A stretch of 34,534 bases of DNA, from contig JACVRA010000716.1 in assembly GCA_019828545.1 (NCBI GenBank), forward strand, positions 1 through 34,534, written 5' to 3'. Position numbers and translations under genes: made by a program. Below are positions 1 through 10,407 of this stretch, piece by piece (position 1 is the stretch's first letter; every line of letters begins with the position of its first letter). The stretch comes from Paracamarosporium sp. OC-R06-R3. Its lineage: Eukaryota; Ascomycota; Dothideomycetes; Pleosporales; Didymosphaeriaceae. The notes beneath the pieces were generated by a model that made no database searches, was not told the DNA's origin, and saw only the letters and a program-made list of their open reading frames with translations.

Positions 1-71
1 GGGTGTCCGGATGACTGGTGGAACACGTTAACTATCTGTACGCTACTTGCTTAACCCTCCTTTGTCTTCCC

Positions 72-1310
72 TCACACTGCCCGTAAGCCGGCTCTCAACC
101 CCCGCTCGATCGATCCCATCAAAGCATCGACATCTTTTAGATTGTTGTAGAAACCAAACGATATGCGCACTCCATCTCGATAATGCGAGACATACACTTT
201 GTCCGCCTCAAAATGCTCTCTCCAACCCTCATCGAATAGTTTCAGAACATACAGATGCGGCGCTCTATGTTCTGCGGTACGACTACCAACAACCTCGACT
301 CCTGCTTTATCGCACCGCAGCAACAGTTCATATCCGAGACCCCGAAGGTGCTGCTCAACGCGTGCCACATTCACTTCATATAGCAGGAAGCTGAGCGACG
401 CTTCAAGAGCTGCTATCCCAATCAGACTGACGTTGAGATGTTCGTATCTTTGAATCGTGTTGTGATACTGAATGTCTGGCTTCGCTAGAAGTGTGCTCTC
501 CAAATTTGAGATTGCTCCAGCGCCAACTATGGGAGGCGTGGGCTTCAAGTCCGGCAATACATCAGGATCAATGTACAGCGCACCTAGACCCGTTGGGCAT
601 CCAAGTCCCTTGTGGCAGCCGAATGCTGCAGCCGATACGTTCCAAGCTTTTGGGTCAATCGAGGCAACGCCCACGTGTTGGGTGATGTCAACTAGGACAT
701 GTATGTTCTTTGGGCGAAACGCGGCACTGATGTCTCGAACATCATTTAGTTGGCCGTTATGAAACATTATGCTTGAGATACCGATCGCGATTGTCTTATC
801 ATCGACGTGTGGTTGAAAGGTAGATGCGTCGGCATATCCTTTGTCACCAGGCGGTATACGTCGGACCTCGAGGCCTTGCTCAACAAGCGCGAGCCATCCA
901 TAGACGTGATTAGGGTGTTCAGTATCCAGTACGACCACGTTTGCCCCAGGGTGCCACTTCAAGGAGCGCTGAAAAAGGTTCAAGCCTTCAGTCGTATCGC
1001 GTGTGAATGCCAGGGTCTCATCGCCCACATTTAGATATTTAGCAAGAAGCTTTCTTGCTTTTTGTGTTGTCTTCTGCCATTCCGGCTTTGGGTGCGAGTG
1101 GTTTGTAGCTTCGTCGAAGAATTGGTCAACGGCAGCTTTTACTCGCACATTCATAGGAGGTTGAAAAGACGCATTGGCGTAAGTAATGTCGGAGTTGGCG
1201 ACCACAGGGACGAAAGATCGATATGTTGATAAGTCGGAGATTCTTTTGAACCGCGAATCAGTGACCTTCACTGCAGCGTCTCCGATACCGTTCGCAGCAT
1301 TTCGACCCAT
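72..1310 (-). CDS. Class V PLP-dependent aminotransferase (isopenicillin N epimerase-like)
   Basis: Intact intronless frame of 412 residues from an ATG at 1310. It has the fold-type I aminotransferase pattern: TRDTTEGLN (about 103-111) for the phosphate-binding turn, D208 in VDITQHVG for the pyridine nitrogen with Q211 beside it, and the Schiff-base lysine K234 in GCHKGLGCPTG. This layout matches class V enzymes (cysteine desulfurase, isopenicillin N epimerase and related lyases), which are near 400 residues, so the gene looks complete and functional. No signal peptide is visible, so it is probably cytosolic. The substrate cannot be told from sequence; fungal relatives occur both in primary metabolism and in secondary-metabolite clusters. 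It is transcribed away from the amino-acid permease, whose ATG lies 424 bases off, and the two may be co-regulated. Family is firm, reaction is not. Confidence 0.9.
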   Translation of the reverse strand: MGRNAANGIGDAAVKVTDSRFKRISDLSTYRSFVPVVANSDITYANASFQPPMNVRVKAAVDQFFDEATNHSHPKPEWQKTTQKARKLLAKYLNVGDETLAFTRDTTEGLNLFQRSLKWHPGANVVVLDTEHPNHVYGWLALVEQGLEVRRIPPGDKGYADASTFQPHVDDKTIAIGISSIMFHNGQLNDVRDISAAFRPKNIHVLVDITQHVGVASIDPKAWNVSAAAFGCHKGLGCPTGLGALYIDPDVLPDLKPTPPIVGAGAISNLESTLLAKPDIQYHNTIQRYEHLNVSLIGIAALEASLSFLLYEVNVARVEQHLRGLGYELLLRCDKAGVEVVGSRTAEHRAPHLYVLKLFDEGWREHFEADKVYVSHYRDGVRISFGFYNNLKDVDALMGSIERGLRAGLRAV

Positions 1311-1734
1311 GTTGTAGCTTGAAGTAACGAAACCACGAAGATAACGGTAAAAAATCTTGTTTATCTCGTGCCATTGTTATCAGTTGGCGTCGACTGATGC
1401 CGTTTTGTATTGCCTCATTGCGGGCTTCGTACTTGAGGTTTCTCCACTCCCTTAGCCGCGCGGGCTTCGTCCTCCGCGCGCTAGCGCCACACTACAACGG
1501 CCCGATTGACACAGCGGACATCGTCCACCGCCTTGTTATAGAGTGAGTGATAATGGAGAAACTAAATCGGAGGATAGATGCCGCCGTTTATCTTTCTATC
1601 TTATCGCGCTCCCCAGAACGCGCTAATCCCGCAAAACATCATCCAGGATCCACCCGTTCGGTCACATATAAGATACATTGAGCACACGTTCGTCATTCAA
1701 ACTTTCTCAACTTTTTATTTGCCCTGGATTTGAA
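1311..1734. promoter_or_regulatory. Shared divergent promoter with GATA motifs and a TATA-like box
   Basis: The 424 bases between the two divergent ATGs contain GATAAC at 1340-1345, TTATCT at 1361-1366, TTATC at 1588-1592 and CTTATC (GATAAG on the other strand) at 1600-1605. A TATAAG lies at 1667-1672, about 65 bases before the permease ATG, a plausible TATA box. GATA motifs are the recognition core of AreA/Nit2-type nitrogen regulators in fungi, and amino-acid permeases are classic targets. Nitrogen control of this pair is therefore a reasonable inference, though single GATA cores occur often by chance. Confidence 0.45.
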
Positions 1735-3631
1735 ATGGAGAATAAGGAATGTGAGCTTGCTCCGACGGTCTCCACCACGGAGGGCGAGATGACCGTCACA
1801 AATCCTAGCCAGAATCTCAAAAGAGAATTCAAGTCACGGCAGGTTAACATGCTTGCTATCGCTGGTGCTATCGGCACAGGTCTTATTATCGGGTCAGGAC
1901 AAGGGCTTGCAAGAGGTGGCCCGGCCAGCCTATTCCTCGCTTACAGTATCACCGGTGCGGTGATCTATTTTGTCATGACTGCATTAGGCGAGATGTCGTC
2001 TTTCCTTCCCATGGACCAAGGTTTTAGTGGATATGCGGTATGTGATCTCCAAGCGTCAAGCAAACTTTTCCTATATGTAGATATCCCATCATCCCTTCCG
2101 AAGTAATTCCAATCATTTCAAGCTTTACTGACTTTGTACTCGCGTTTCTAGGACCGCTTTGTTGATCCTGCACTGAGGTAAATTCGAGATTCCTTGCAAA
2201 TTCCATGACGCTAACTTCGCAATGCAGTTTCGCAACGGGTTGGAATTATTTCTTCAAGTACGCCATTGTGCTCGCTAACAACCTCACTGCTGCCGGCCTT
2301 ATCATACAATATTGGCGACCGGACCTCAACGTTGCAATTTGGGTTACTGTCTTTGCCGTGGTCATCATCTCCATCAACCTTCTGCATGTCGGTTCGTTCG
2401 GCGAATCCGAGTTCATATTATCATCTGTCAAAATTATCACGCTCCTCATCGTCATGCTCACCTGCCTCGTCATTGCTCTCGGCGGGGGTCCAAATCACGA
2501 TAGACTCGGATTTAGGTACTGGAATACACCTGGAGCCTTCGCCGAATACTTACAGCCCGGGCCTCTTGGGCGTTTCCTTGGCTTTTGGGCTTGCATGGTG
2601 CAAAGCTGCTTTGCCTACACGGGCACAGAGGTCGTTGGCGCGGCTTTCGGCGAGACACCCAATCCAAGGAAGAACATCCCTAGGGCAATTCGACAGACTT
2701 TATGGCGCATCTGCATATTCTACATTCTAGGTGTGATACTACTTGGCATGGTCGTTCCTTATGACAATGGCCGGCTGGTTGGAGCAACGAAAGCAAAAAC
2801 AAGCGCGGCCGCTTCGCCGTATGTCATCGCAATTCAACTTGCTGGTATCAAGGTCTTGCCGGATATTATCAACGCTTGTCTTTTAGTTTTTGTAATCTCT
2901 GCTGCTAACACAGGTAAGTGCTATTGATTATCAAATGGATATGAAGGTCTCACTAACATTTATAGACATCTACGTCGGCGCCAGAACTCTCTACTCCCTC
3001 GCCAAATCCCACCAAGCACCAGCCATCTTCCTTAAAACTACCAACAATGGAGTACCCATATATGGCGTTGCTGCAACATCTGTATTTGCTCTTTTGGCAT
3101 ATATGAATGTGTCATCGGCTGCCTCCACAGTCTTTGGCTACTTCGTTAGCTTGGTCACCGTATTCGGCACGCTCAATTGGATCAACATTTTGGTGTCTTA
3201 CATCAGTTTCACGCGCGGCATGAAAGCGCAAGGTATTTCAAGGTCGGAACTCGCCTATCGAGGGCCGCTGCAGCCGTATGGTGCGTGGTTTGCACTGGGC
3301 ATGACGGTGCTGATTACATTTTTCAATGGTATGTGTCTCCTCAAATCAACGTTCTCAATATGCTAGCTGAGGCTGACATCAATGCAAAGGGTACAACGCC
3401 TTCATACCGCACTTTCGAATCAGCACCTTTATGACGTGTTATATTGGCATAGTAGTCTACCTCGTCAACATATTTGCATGGAAATTGATCCATCGCACTC
3501 GTAGAGTTAAAGCTACAGAGATGGATCTGTATACCGACCGTCGTAGATTCGAGGAAGTGCAGGAGGAAGAGGCAGCTGCTTCGGATAGCTCTAGAAGCTT
3601 CCTTACCAAGCTAAAGACGAGGAAGTCGTGA
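1735..3631 (+). CDS. Amino-acid permease (fungal AAT/YAT type, APC superfamily)
   Basis: Five exons: 1735-2037, 2152-2177, 2228-2913, 2966-3328 and 3390-3631, giving 539 residues. All junctions are GT..AG, and the tiny second exon restores the family motif RFVDPALSFATGWNYFF. The N-terminus has the signature FKSRQVNMLAIAGAIGTGLIIGSG at the first helix, with the GAIGTG turn that binds the amino-acid backbone; about twelve hydrophobic helices follow, then a charged cytoplasmic tail rich in E and K. Length and motifs match plasma-membrane amino-acid permeases (general, proline or arginine type); specificity cannot be read. The frame is open from 1678, but that position is TTG, so the ATG at 1735 is the start. 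GATA motifs upstream suggest nitrogen regulation. It may supply substrate to the divergent aminotransferase. Confidence 0.93.
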
Positions 3632-4711
3632 ACTATTCTAAGCTATGGCAGAATACTGTGTATTTATCCTGAAAACTTAACACGAAGTCGAGTTTGATGC
3701 AAACGGAGTACACAACCAATGTTGCAGGGAACACGATGGTTAATTGCACATGAACGCTTTCAGCCCATCTTGCTCCGCCAGAAATCCACCGAAGTCCCTA
3801 GGCTTGCATCCAATAATGCCACGTAGATCTGTTAGTTCAAAACAATGGTGTGCCGAAGTCTCAAAAATCGGGAAAAGACGGCTGCTTGGGGTTCATAATT
3901 TAATACATAGGCATTTAAAGCCTCCTCCTCGAACGCGACGCCCGCCTCGGCAAATCATAGCACCAGAGCTAGTAAAGCGTCATGCTCCTGTTTCACTACA
4001 AAAAACCTAGGAATCTTACAGCAGCTTAGTGTAGTCAATGGACAGCCCCCGCTCTTGCTAGAAGCATGTTAATGCCATCAGCAAGATTACAAGTTAGCGT
4101 AAACAACCTCATCAGACTACGTCTCTTATTATCTTCATACAAAGTTAGTATCTGGATGCATCTTCAGCTAACCGCTTGCGGGGAGTGGAGTTCACAAGTT
4201 CAGATATCAGGTGTCAAGCAAAAGTTCCTACACCCAAGAGGCCAAGAGGTGGGGGACACAGCATAGAACGAATCAGCGATGGGTGGCAAATAGCGTGACA
4301 CTTGGACTACTAGCGCGCTTAATAACAAAATCCTCACGTAGCGCCTGATTGGCGCATTAATGCGACGATCAAAGCTCGGAGATTGTTAGATAAGATGATC
4401 AGATAAGATTATACCCTTCTATGGTACGTTCCCGTGCCTCCATCCTAGCCTTACATTTGCCCATACTGCCCAAGATGGAAAGAATCTGGGCGCAGGTCCC
4501 CGAGACCTTTTATTATTCGTGAACGTCTTTTCTGCACTACGGGTATTCCACAATTGGGTACCCGATAGAATCAATAATTTAAGCTAGAGGCTGCTCTTCC
4601 CACACATGGCGTTTACTGGTGTTTGTGAAATCCTCAACATTGGTTGAGCGTTTGATCTTTCCAGATTACCTGCCTTTTCTATCTCATCTTTTCATATATT
4701 AGGAAGGCAGA
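3632..4711. other. Intergenic region between permease and monooxygenase
   Basis: About 1.1 kb without a convincing gene. Small open frames here start mid-sequence and show no family resemblance or splice signals. The only feature I can support is the GATA pair at 4389-4407, described separately. Confidence 0.6.
4389..4407 (+). promoter_or_regulatory. Pair of GATAAG motifs upstream of the monooxygenase
   Basis: Two identical AGATAAGAT stretches place GATAAG at 4389-4394 and 4402-4407, 13 bases apart and in the same orientation, about 305-320 bases before the monooxygenase ATG. Close GATA pairs are the preferred arrangement for AreA/Nit2-type fungal nitrogen regulators. The divergent promoter at 1311-1734 has similar motifs, so these neighbours may share a nitrogen input. 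Confidence 0.4.
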
Positions 4712-6620
4712 ATGGACGGAACACTGCTCCCGGAACTACCAGATCTCAAGCTTCACGAAAACGTCAAGAAAGAGGAGGTAGACGCCAGAAAGGTGATCAC
4801 GGATTGGCTGTCCGCATTGGAGAATCGTTTCGCATCAAATTCATTCTCGAATCTATCCGAACTATTCATCGATAACTGCTGGTGGCGAGATATTGTCGGG
4901 CTTACCTGGGACTTCTCCTGCAAACAGGGACATGAAGCGATCAGTACGTTCCTCGTGACGGCAGAGCATGGGCTATCGGAAATTCATCCGAATATATTCG
5001 GCGGGTTGCAACCGCAAGTTGTGGAATTTGGAGGGCAGGTCTGGGTTCAATCGGGCTTCACATTTAGGACGCCGTGTGGAGAGGGCAAAGGTCTACTGAA
5101 GCTAACAAATGTCGGGATAGGGCACTGGAAGGCTTGGACAATGTACACGCAGCTGGAGGAATTAGACTATGTGAAAGAGATGGCGAGGAAGAAGGCATAT
5201 GGCGTGCCGCCAGCGCTGGTGCCTGCTGTGAACGGAGTTGATGCCGTTGGGGTTGAGGAACCTCAAGTTTTGATTGTGGGGGCTGGTATGTAATATCTCC
5301 ACTGATAGAATCTGATACTGACGCTTCATAGCACAAGCAGGTCTCATGCTCGGCGCACGACTCCAACACATGGGCATCAAAACACTTCTTCTAGAACGCA
5401 ATGCCCACCTGGGCGAATCATGGCGCCAGAGATACCAAACCGTCACGCTCCATACCCCAACGTATACAGATCACTGGGCGTACATGAAGATCCCCGAGAC
5501 ATGGCCAAAGTACCTTATTGGGAACAAAGTTTCTGAGTTCATGGAGCACTATGGACATCTCATGGGTCTTGACATCCAGTACAACACCGAGGTCCAAAAA
5601 ACGACCTATGATGAGGCCACTAAGAAACATTTAGTTCATGTCATGACACCTGAGGGAGCTAAAACACTTTCAGCAAGGCACGTAGTACTAGCCACGGGCC
5701 TCTTTGGCGACGAGCCAATCATGCCCACTTTCCCGGGGCAAGAGTCCTTTAAGGGTCAAATATACCACTCCAAATACCACACCTCAGCCGCCTCTATCCC
5801 AGACCTAGCTCACAAGAAGATCGCAATTATCGGCGCAGCGACCAGCGGTCACGACATCGCCGCAGATTTCGTCCTACACGGCTCCCCTTCCGTCACCATG
5901 GTCCAACGGCACCCAATATTTTCCATTTCCCGCGATGCATGGGAGACGTTCATGCTTTCATTGTGGAATCTGCCTGGCCTTAGCACCGAGGAAGCAGATC
6001 TACTGGGTAATGCGTTCCCCTTGGCCGTTATCCGAAAGATGAGTATAGGATTGACAAAAGCAATGGCCGAACATGACAAAGTTGTACATGATGGGTTGAA
6101 AAAAGCTGGAATGGGATTGAAGGATGGGGGTGATGGCTATGGGCTAGCGGATTACCAACTCATCAAAGGAGGCCAATATTACATTGACCAAGGTGCGAAC
6201 GATATGATCATCGACAAGCGGATCAAGATCGCCCGATGCGAGCAGGGCATCGAAGAATTTACTGAGAAAGGCCTTGTACTTGCTGATGGAACGAAGATCG
6301 AGGCTGACGTTGTGGTGCTTGCGACCGGATTCCAGAAAGAAACAATGACGATTGAGAAGTTGATGGGTGCAGATGTGTTGAAGAAGCTGCACTCCAAGTT
6401 TGGAAAGCTGGACGAGGAGCAGGAGAGAGCAGGGGTAAGTCGAAACTTCTCAAGGACAATATATACTGACTATGTGTAGTGGTGGAGACCAACCGGCATT
6501 CCTGGATTCTGGTACATGACCGGAAGCTTTATGTACTGTCGACAGTTCTCGTTGCCATTGGCGTTGCAAATTGCTGCCATTGAGAAAGGATTGAAAAAGT
6601 CGAATATGTCATGTATGTAA
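4712..6620 (+). CDS. FAD-dependent monooxygenase with N-terminal NTF2-like domain
   Basis: Three exons: 4712-5285, 5332-6434 and 6480-6620, giving 605 residues. Residues ~25-165 look like an NTF2/SnoaL-type cone, with WWRDIVGLTWDF followed by a beta-rich stretch. The flavin monooxygenase part begins with the FAD fingerprint LIVGAAQAG (190-195), then ATG at ~311, an FMO-type signature FKGQIYHSKYH (331-341), the NADPH fingerprint IIGAATSG (359-364) and LATGF (521-525). Relatives are the fungal YUCCA-like and 4-hydroxyacetophenone-type monooxygenases, which hydroxylate carbon or nitrogen or insert oxygen next to a ketone. The middle glycine of the FAD GxGxxG is alanine in this splice model. Moving the acceptor to 5340 would keep frame but delete the AQA triplet. 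Likely cytosolic; substrate unknown. Confidence 0.88.
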
Positions 6621-6835
6621 GTATGAGGAGTGAATGCTAAAAACTTACCCTTGGAACAAGCGCTAGGATAGAATTAAATGGCTATAGATTCAATAGTGCA
6701 AAATCAAACTGCTCTTTGACTGAACCTACTGTGCACCGAGACTAAATGTGAGGTCACTGTTTAAGTTACTCTAGGATACCTCTAATCGTTCGTACTACGC
6801 TGGGGGTCTTGGATGTGTCTATATAAAATAGCGAC
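6621..6835. other. Short intergenic segment
   Basis: About 215 bases between the monooxygenase stop and the esterase remnant. No gene or structured element is visible; a run of AT-rich sequence probably serves as 3' untranslated DNA. Confidence 0.5.
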
Positions 6836-7113
6836 TCAAAGGCCAAACCAGTCAATATCAAGCTCTTTATGCACAGGAACCGTGTGTCCTACACCCGTAG
6901 CCGAGTACCCAAGCAATTTCTGACCATCACCGTGTACCATCTGGGTGTAGTTCTGTTTAGGTGTGGTAGTGTTGCTCTTCATAAACTGAAGCCCATTACT
7001 GTTGCACTGTTCCAATGTCTCCGATAGGTATCTGTACGACACCATCTTGCAGCATCACCATGTCACACCAATATCTTCAAGTACTTTCCTTTATATCCTG
7101 GGTACATTTCCCC
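6836..7113 (-). pseudogene. Remnant of an acetylxylan esterase (CE1) C-terminus
   Basis: On the minus strand, MYPGYKGKY (starting at 7107) is followed by an in-frame TGA (7063-7065) and HGDAA, then after a frame change near 7035-7060 by NYTQMVHGDG and the ending GVGHTVPVHKELDIDWFGL. This order (MYPGY, HGDAD, YTQMVxGDG, GVGHTVP, DLxWFGL) is that of secreted fungal acetylxylan and feruloyl esterases of carbohydrate esterase family 1, where the HTVP histidine belongs to the catalytic triad. Only the last ~95 residues are recognisable. The signal peptide, the GxSxG serine motif and most of the enzyme are absent from the DNA upstream, which soon runs into the next gene. It is a dead fragment, not a gene. 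Confidence 0.8.
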
Positions 7114-7255
7114 TACTGACCTGGCTCATTCAACACCTTTCTTTGTGCCGTTGCGTACGCAGCGATCACCTCCTATTGAAATAGATTGTTTCTGTTGTAA
7201 CAGTTCAGATCTTACAATTCCCGAAGCGGTAGTCGTACCGGTAGGTGACTAATTC

Positions 7256-8520
7256 ATGCAAGCGCCATACCGACTACGCCGCCTCCTGTCATCAAACATC
7301 ACCTCTCTTAAACTCGAACTATCCTGCGAAGTCCACCTTCTATTCCGCGCAATCTTAGGTTTATCAACCTTTTTCTTCTTCGTTCACTCTCGCCCTGTCG
7401 CCATGTTTTCTAGCGCCTCGAAATTTTGGCGGGCCATCGCTGGCCTGCCATTTATTGGTCTTATGGTTTTGTGTTTTCGGACAATGGATATTAAGAAAAT
7501 GGTAGCTCACCAGCAATCATTCTTAGACTCTGGGAAGATCGAATGGAGCGGCGGATCTATCCCCATACTCTCTCGCTTCCATTACGTACAGTTTCTTGAC
7601 GAGGTTTGGCGCGGCACGACAGCATCCTTTTCCCCTTCCACAATAGGATACGATGCCGTAAGCTCGTGGCAAATGTTTTCATTTTTGAACGATCTGGGTC
7701 CGCTGTATGCTGTATGGTTTTTGGAGTCGAGCCGCAGAGGCAATGTATGGTCACCGGCATATATGTAAGTCAGCAACAGGATTGAGATAACATAAGCTCA
7801 CCAAGTACTAAGAACATAATCAGACCAACGGTTTTCACCTTTCTAGGCCAAATTCTAGGACTTGGATGCGTCGCGCCGTCGTTCTACTTTCTCAGCTTTA
7901 CCTTCGGGCCATCCGCCTCGGACTTTACTCGGTCGGCTCCGCAGAAGAAAATAGTGTCGGAGCACTGTGCTGCGCTGCTTCCGCTTATCCTACTCCTTCA
8001 TACATCTGAGGTATTCGCTGCGTATCTGGCTTTTGATCCGCTGACGAGACATTACTGGACTTGGGCCTGGCAGATGACTCCCCTATGGTTGGGTGTTGCT
8101 AACTTCGCCATCTCCAGGTTGTTTAACAGATATCCAATGAAGGCTGGTTGGATAGTGTCTCCGAAAACTCTCCTCGGCGTTATGAGTCTCATCTCTTCTG
8201 GAGTCTGGCTATACACAGTCGTAAGCTGCGAGTATCCCCTACCAACGGTGTTCCTGCCCGAAACGTCAATTCAGTCAGAGTTCGTGCCGCACATGCGACG
8301 CGCCCTTCAATTTGATGAGATCTGCACATTTGCGAGCTCATTCCTCTGGCTTGCATATTTATTCTTTGATCTCCACTCGGCTGGACTGGTGGGGAATGGG
8401 TGGCTGATCCCAGTCGCAATTCTCCCAGTCGCTTCGGTGTTGATTGGCCCGGGGGCAGCAATTGCAGCGGGATGGTACTGGAGGGAGGGCAAACTTCAAC
8501 TCAACCAGTCGAAAGACTGA
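7256..8520 (+). CDS. Polytopic membrane protein, PaxA/AtmA/AscI-like (candidate terpene cyclase)
   Basis: Two exons, 7256-7764 and 7824-8520, giving 401 residues. A second in-frame ATG at 7403 would give 352 residues, and family members I know of are nearer that length, so the start is uncertain. Several hydrophobic helices are spaced along the chain. The central motif SSWQMFSFLNDLGPLYAVWFLESSRRGN, followed by IPTVFTFLGQILGLGCVAPSFYFL, resembles the fungal membrane-protein family found in indole-diterpene and meroterpenoid clusters (PaxA/AtmA, AscI/AscF, MacJ-like), some members of which cyclise epoxidised prenyl chains. It would act in the endoplasmic reticulum membrane. Its neighbour downstream is a UbiA-type membrane enzyme in the same orientation, which supports a terpenoid role. 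Gene is firm, cyclase function is inference. Confidence 0.8.
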
Positions 8521-9263
8521 GAGCTTCTCGGCTAGTAGATATGACGTGATAGCGCTTGAGATCGCTTGCTAGCGAGCTCGATTCTGGTTTCATCGGTGCG
8601 CCAGTATGGGTATGACGTAGACTGGCTTTTTGTTGAGGCAAAAGGCGAACGCCTTTATTCTCGTATACAAAGACTATTTTCTGCAACACCTTTCCTTTTA
8701 GGGAAATTTTCCTGTAGTGGCGGCTTACCACCCCTCCTAGATTAACGAATCTGCAATCTTTTGCCTTTAAAATACGTGAGCCTGGTCATGCATATGCAGT
8801 AAGCAGACCGAATTTTAGCATGCGCAGTTGGTTTTGGAATACCCGGAGAATTTATAGGCCTGCCTCAATACTGCATGTCTGCCCGCGGACAGAGGATAAA
8901 TAAATTCAGTTCCAATGTCTTACGCACGTCATACGCGCCATTTCAGTCTTTTCTCCTTATGTGTCACTAAGAGTATTCTGCTTTGGGCCACAACATCGTA
9001 TAGGCCCCTAGCTTCTGCCTTTCTTATGACTGGACTTCTGCCTTGATTTTTCTCTTTAAAGATCTGACACTGACGCATCGGTCTTGGCTCACGCGTATCT
9101 TGCGGCTCATCCAATACAAATGTCAATTGATCCCTTTGACCCACTATTACGACTCCGGTCAGTACATAACTAGTGGATACCAATATAGAGGTTCTCAGCA
9201 TATAAGACAAAGTGTGAAGCATAGGAGGTGGTAAGAACGAGAACCACCACAAAGGTCTCTGAA
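8521..9263. other. Intergenic region between the two membrane-enzyme genes
   Basis: About 740 bases. It holds the perfect inverted repeat at 8641-8656 and, near its end, a CT-rich and AT-rich stretch expected of the promoter of the UbiA-type gene. Open frames on the minus strand here begin at TTG and show no family resemblance. Confidence 0.5.
8641..8656. repeat. Perfect 7-base inverted repeat downstream of the membrane-protein gene
   Basis: AAAGGCG, a two-base AA spacer, then CGCCTTT, about 120 bases after the stop codon of the gene at 7256-8520. It could form a small stem in the 3' untranslated RNA or serve as a symmetrical protein site. Nothing else links it to a function. Confidence 0.4.
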
Positions 9264-10232
9264 ATGCGCAAGGTCAGTAACAAGCCAATCCTCTCAGCCT
9301 ATCCACACTCTCTGACAAAATGCTAGTTACTTGAATCAGGACTCTTTCACTTGCGAACGCTGTGGCTTTTCACCAAAAGTGACCTCAAAACTGTCATATT
9401 CCCCCAAGCTGCGTTCGGGTTAGTCATTGCGCTCTCGGGGCCCCTTCTCACCACTAACCATACTCCCGGGCTTCTCGAAGTCTTAAAGAACCTTCCTAAG
9501 GTTTCTTTCTGGCTTTGGATCAATCTTCTCAACGAAGTCATTTCGAACCAACGCCTGTCAGGCTCTATTGCTGAGGATAGAATTAATAAACCATGGCGGC
9601 CTCTTCCAAGCCAACGGATTACACCAGAGTCAGCAAAGCACCTGCTCCTCTACGTGATCTCCACGATATATTCTACAAGCCTCATAGCCGGAGGGTCAGA
9701 GGCTGCTGTCACCTTGATAGTATTTTCGCATATGTACAACGAGCTCGACGGGGCAAATGAGAATTGGCTTGTCCGCAACGCGCTTAACGCGTGCGGGCTC
9801 TCGTGTTTCAGCATTGGTGCTGCGATTGTGGCTACCGGATTTGATAAACACTTGGTTCTGGACGAAATATACACCTGGATAGGCCTGCTCGCTGTCGTCA
9901 TCACCACCACCGTGCAGATGCAAGACCTACCAGATATGGAAGGGGATAGGGCGAGAAATCGAAAGACACTGCCATTATTATATGGGCACTGGATCACAAG
10001 GTGGTCAGTCGCTATTCTGGTCGTGTTTTGGTCTATTTCATGTTGCTACTACTGGCAGTTGGAAGCTGTGTGGTACCTTCCTTATGTGTTAGTCGGAGCA
10101 TATATGGCAGTAAGAGTGTTGCTGATGAGGACGAAGGACTCAGATGAAACGACATGGAAACTTTGGTGTTTGTGGATGATGATTTTATATTCCTTGCCAC
10201 TGATGAAGAGGGTCTCAGGTCTCGAGAGTTGA
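9264..10232 (+). CDS. UbiA-superfamily membrane enzyme (prenyltransferase or Fma-TC/EriG-like terpene cyclase)
   Basis: Model: 13-base first exon 9264-9276, intron 9277-9339 (donor GTAACA, branch CTGAC at 9312-9316, acceptor CAG), second exon 9340-10232; 301 residues. The main frame opens at TTG, so an upstream exon is required; this short one is the only ATG I found that fits phase. Family marks: TLWLFTKSDLKT, then SNQRLSGSIAEDRINKPWRPLPS (residues ~73-95) where UbiA proteins have NDxxDxxxD, and QDLPDMEGDRARNRKTLP (199-216), a well-kept second Asp motif (D200, D203, D207). Seven to nine helices, membrane-bound. The altered first motif is of the kind seen in the fungal UbiA group that includes the fumagillin bergamotene synthase and the cyathane cyclase EriG, so it may cyclise rather than transfer a prenyl chain. 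Confidence 0.85.
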
Positions 10233-10407
10233 AAATAGTGTTAATCCGCGTTATCTGTTCCCTGGATGCTTCCGACGTTTGCAAAACAATTCGGTGCCGA
10301 GAGCCGCCTTCCTTGATATCGAAAGGGCATAAAATGACAGTATTACCCTCACAGGTTCATTGGATCTCATAATATGTGTTGTGCTTGCGGCACCTATCCT
10401 TCAGCCA

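Noticed and set aside
1678..1734. Nineteen-residue N-terminal extension of the permease
   Set aside because: The codon at 1678 is TTG and the TATA-like box lies at 1667-1672, so the extension would start before transcription.
8929..9252. Minus-strand frame of 107 codons upstream of the UbiA gene
   Set aside because: Starts with TTG, no family pattern, and covers the promoter side of a convincing gene.
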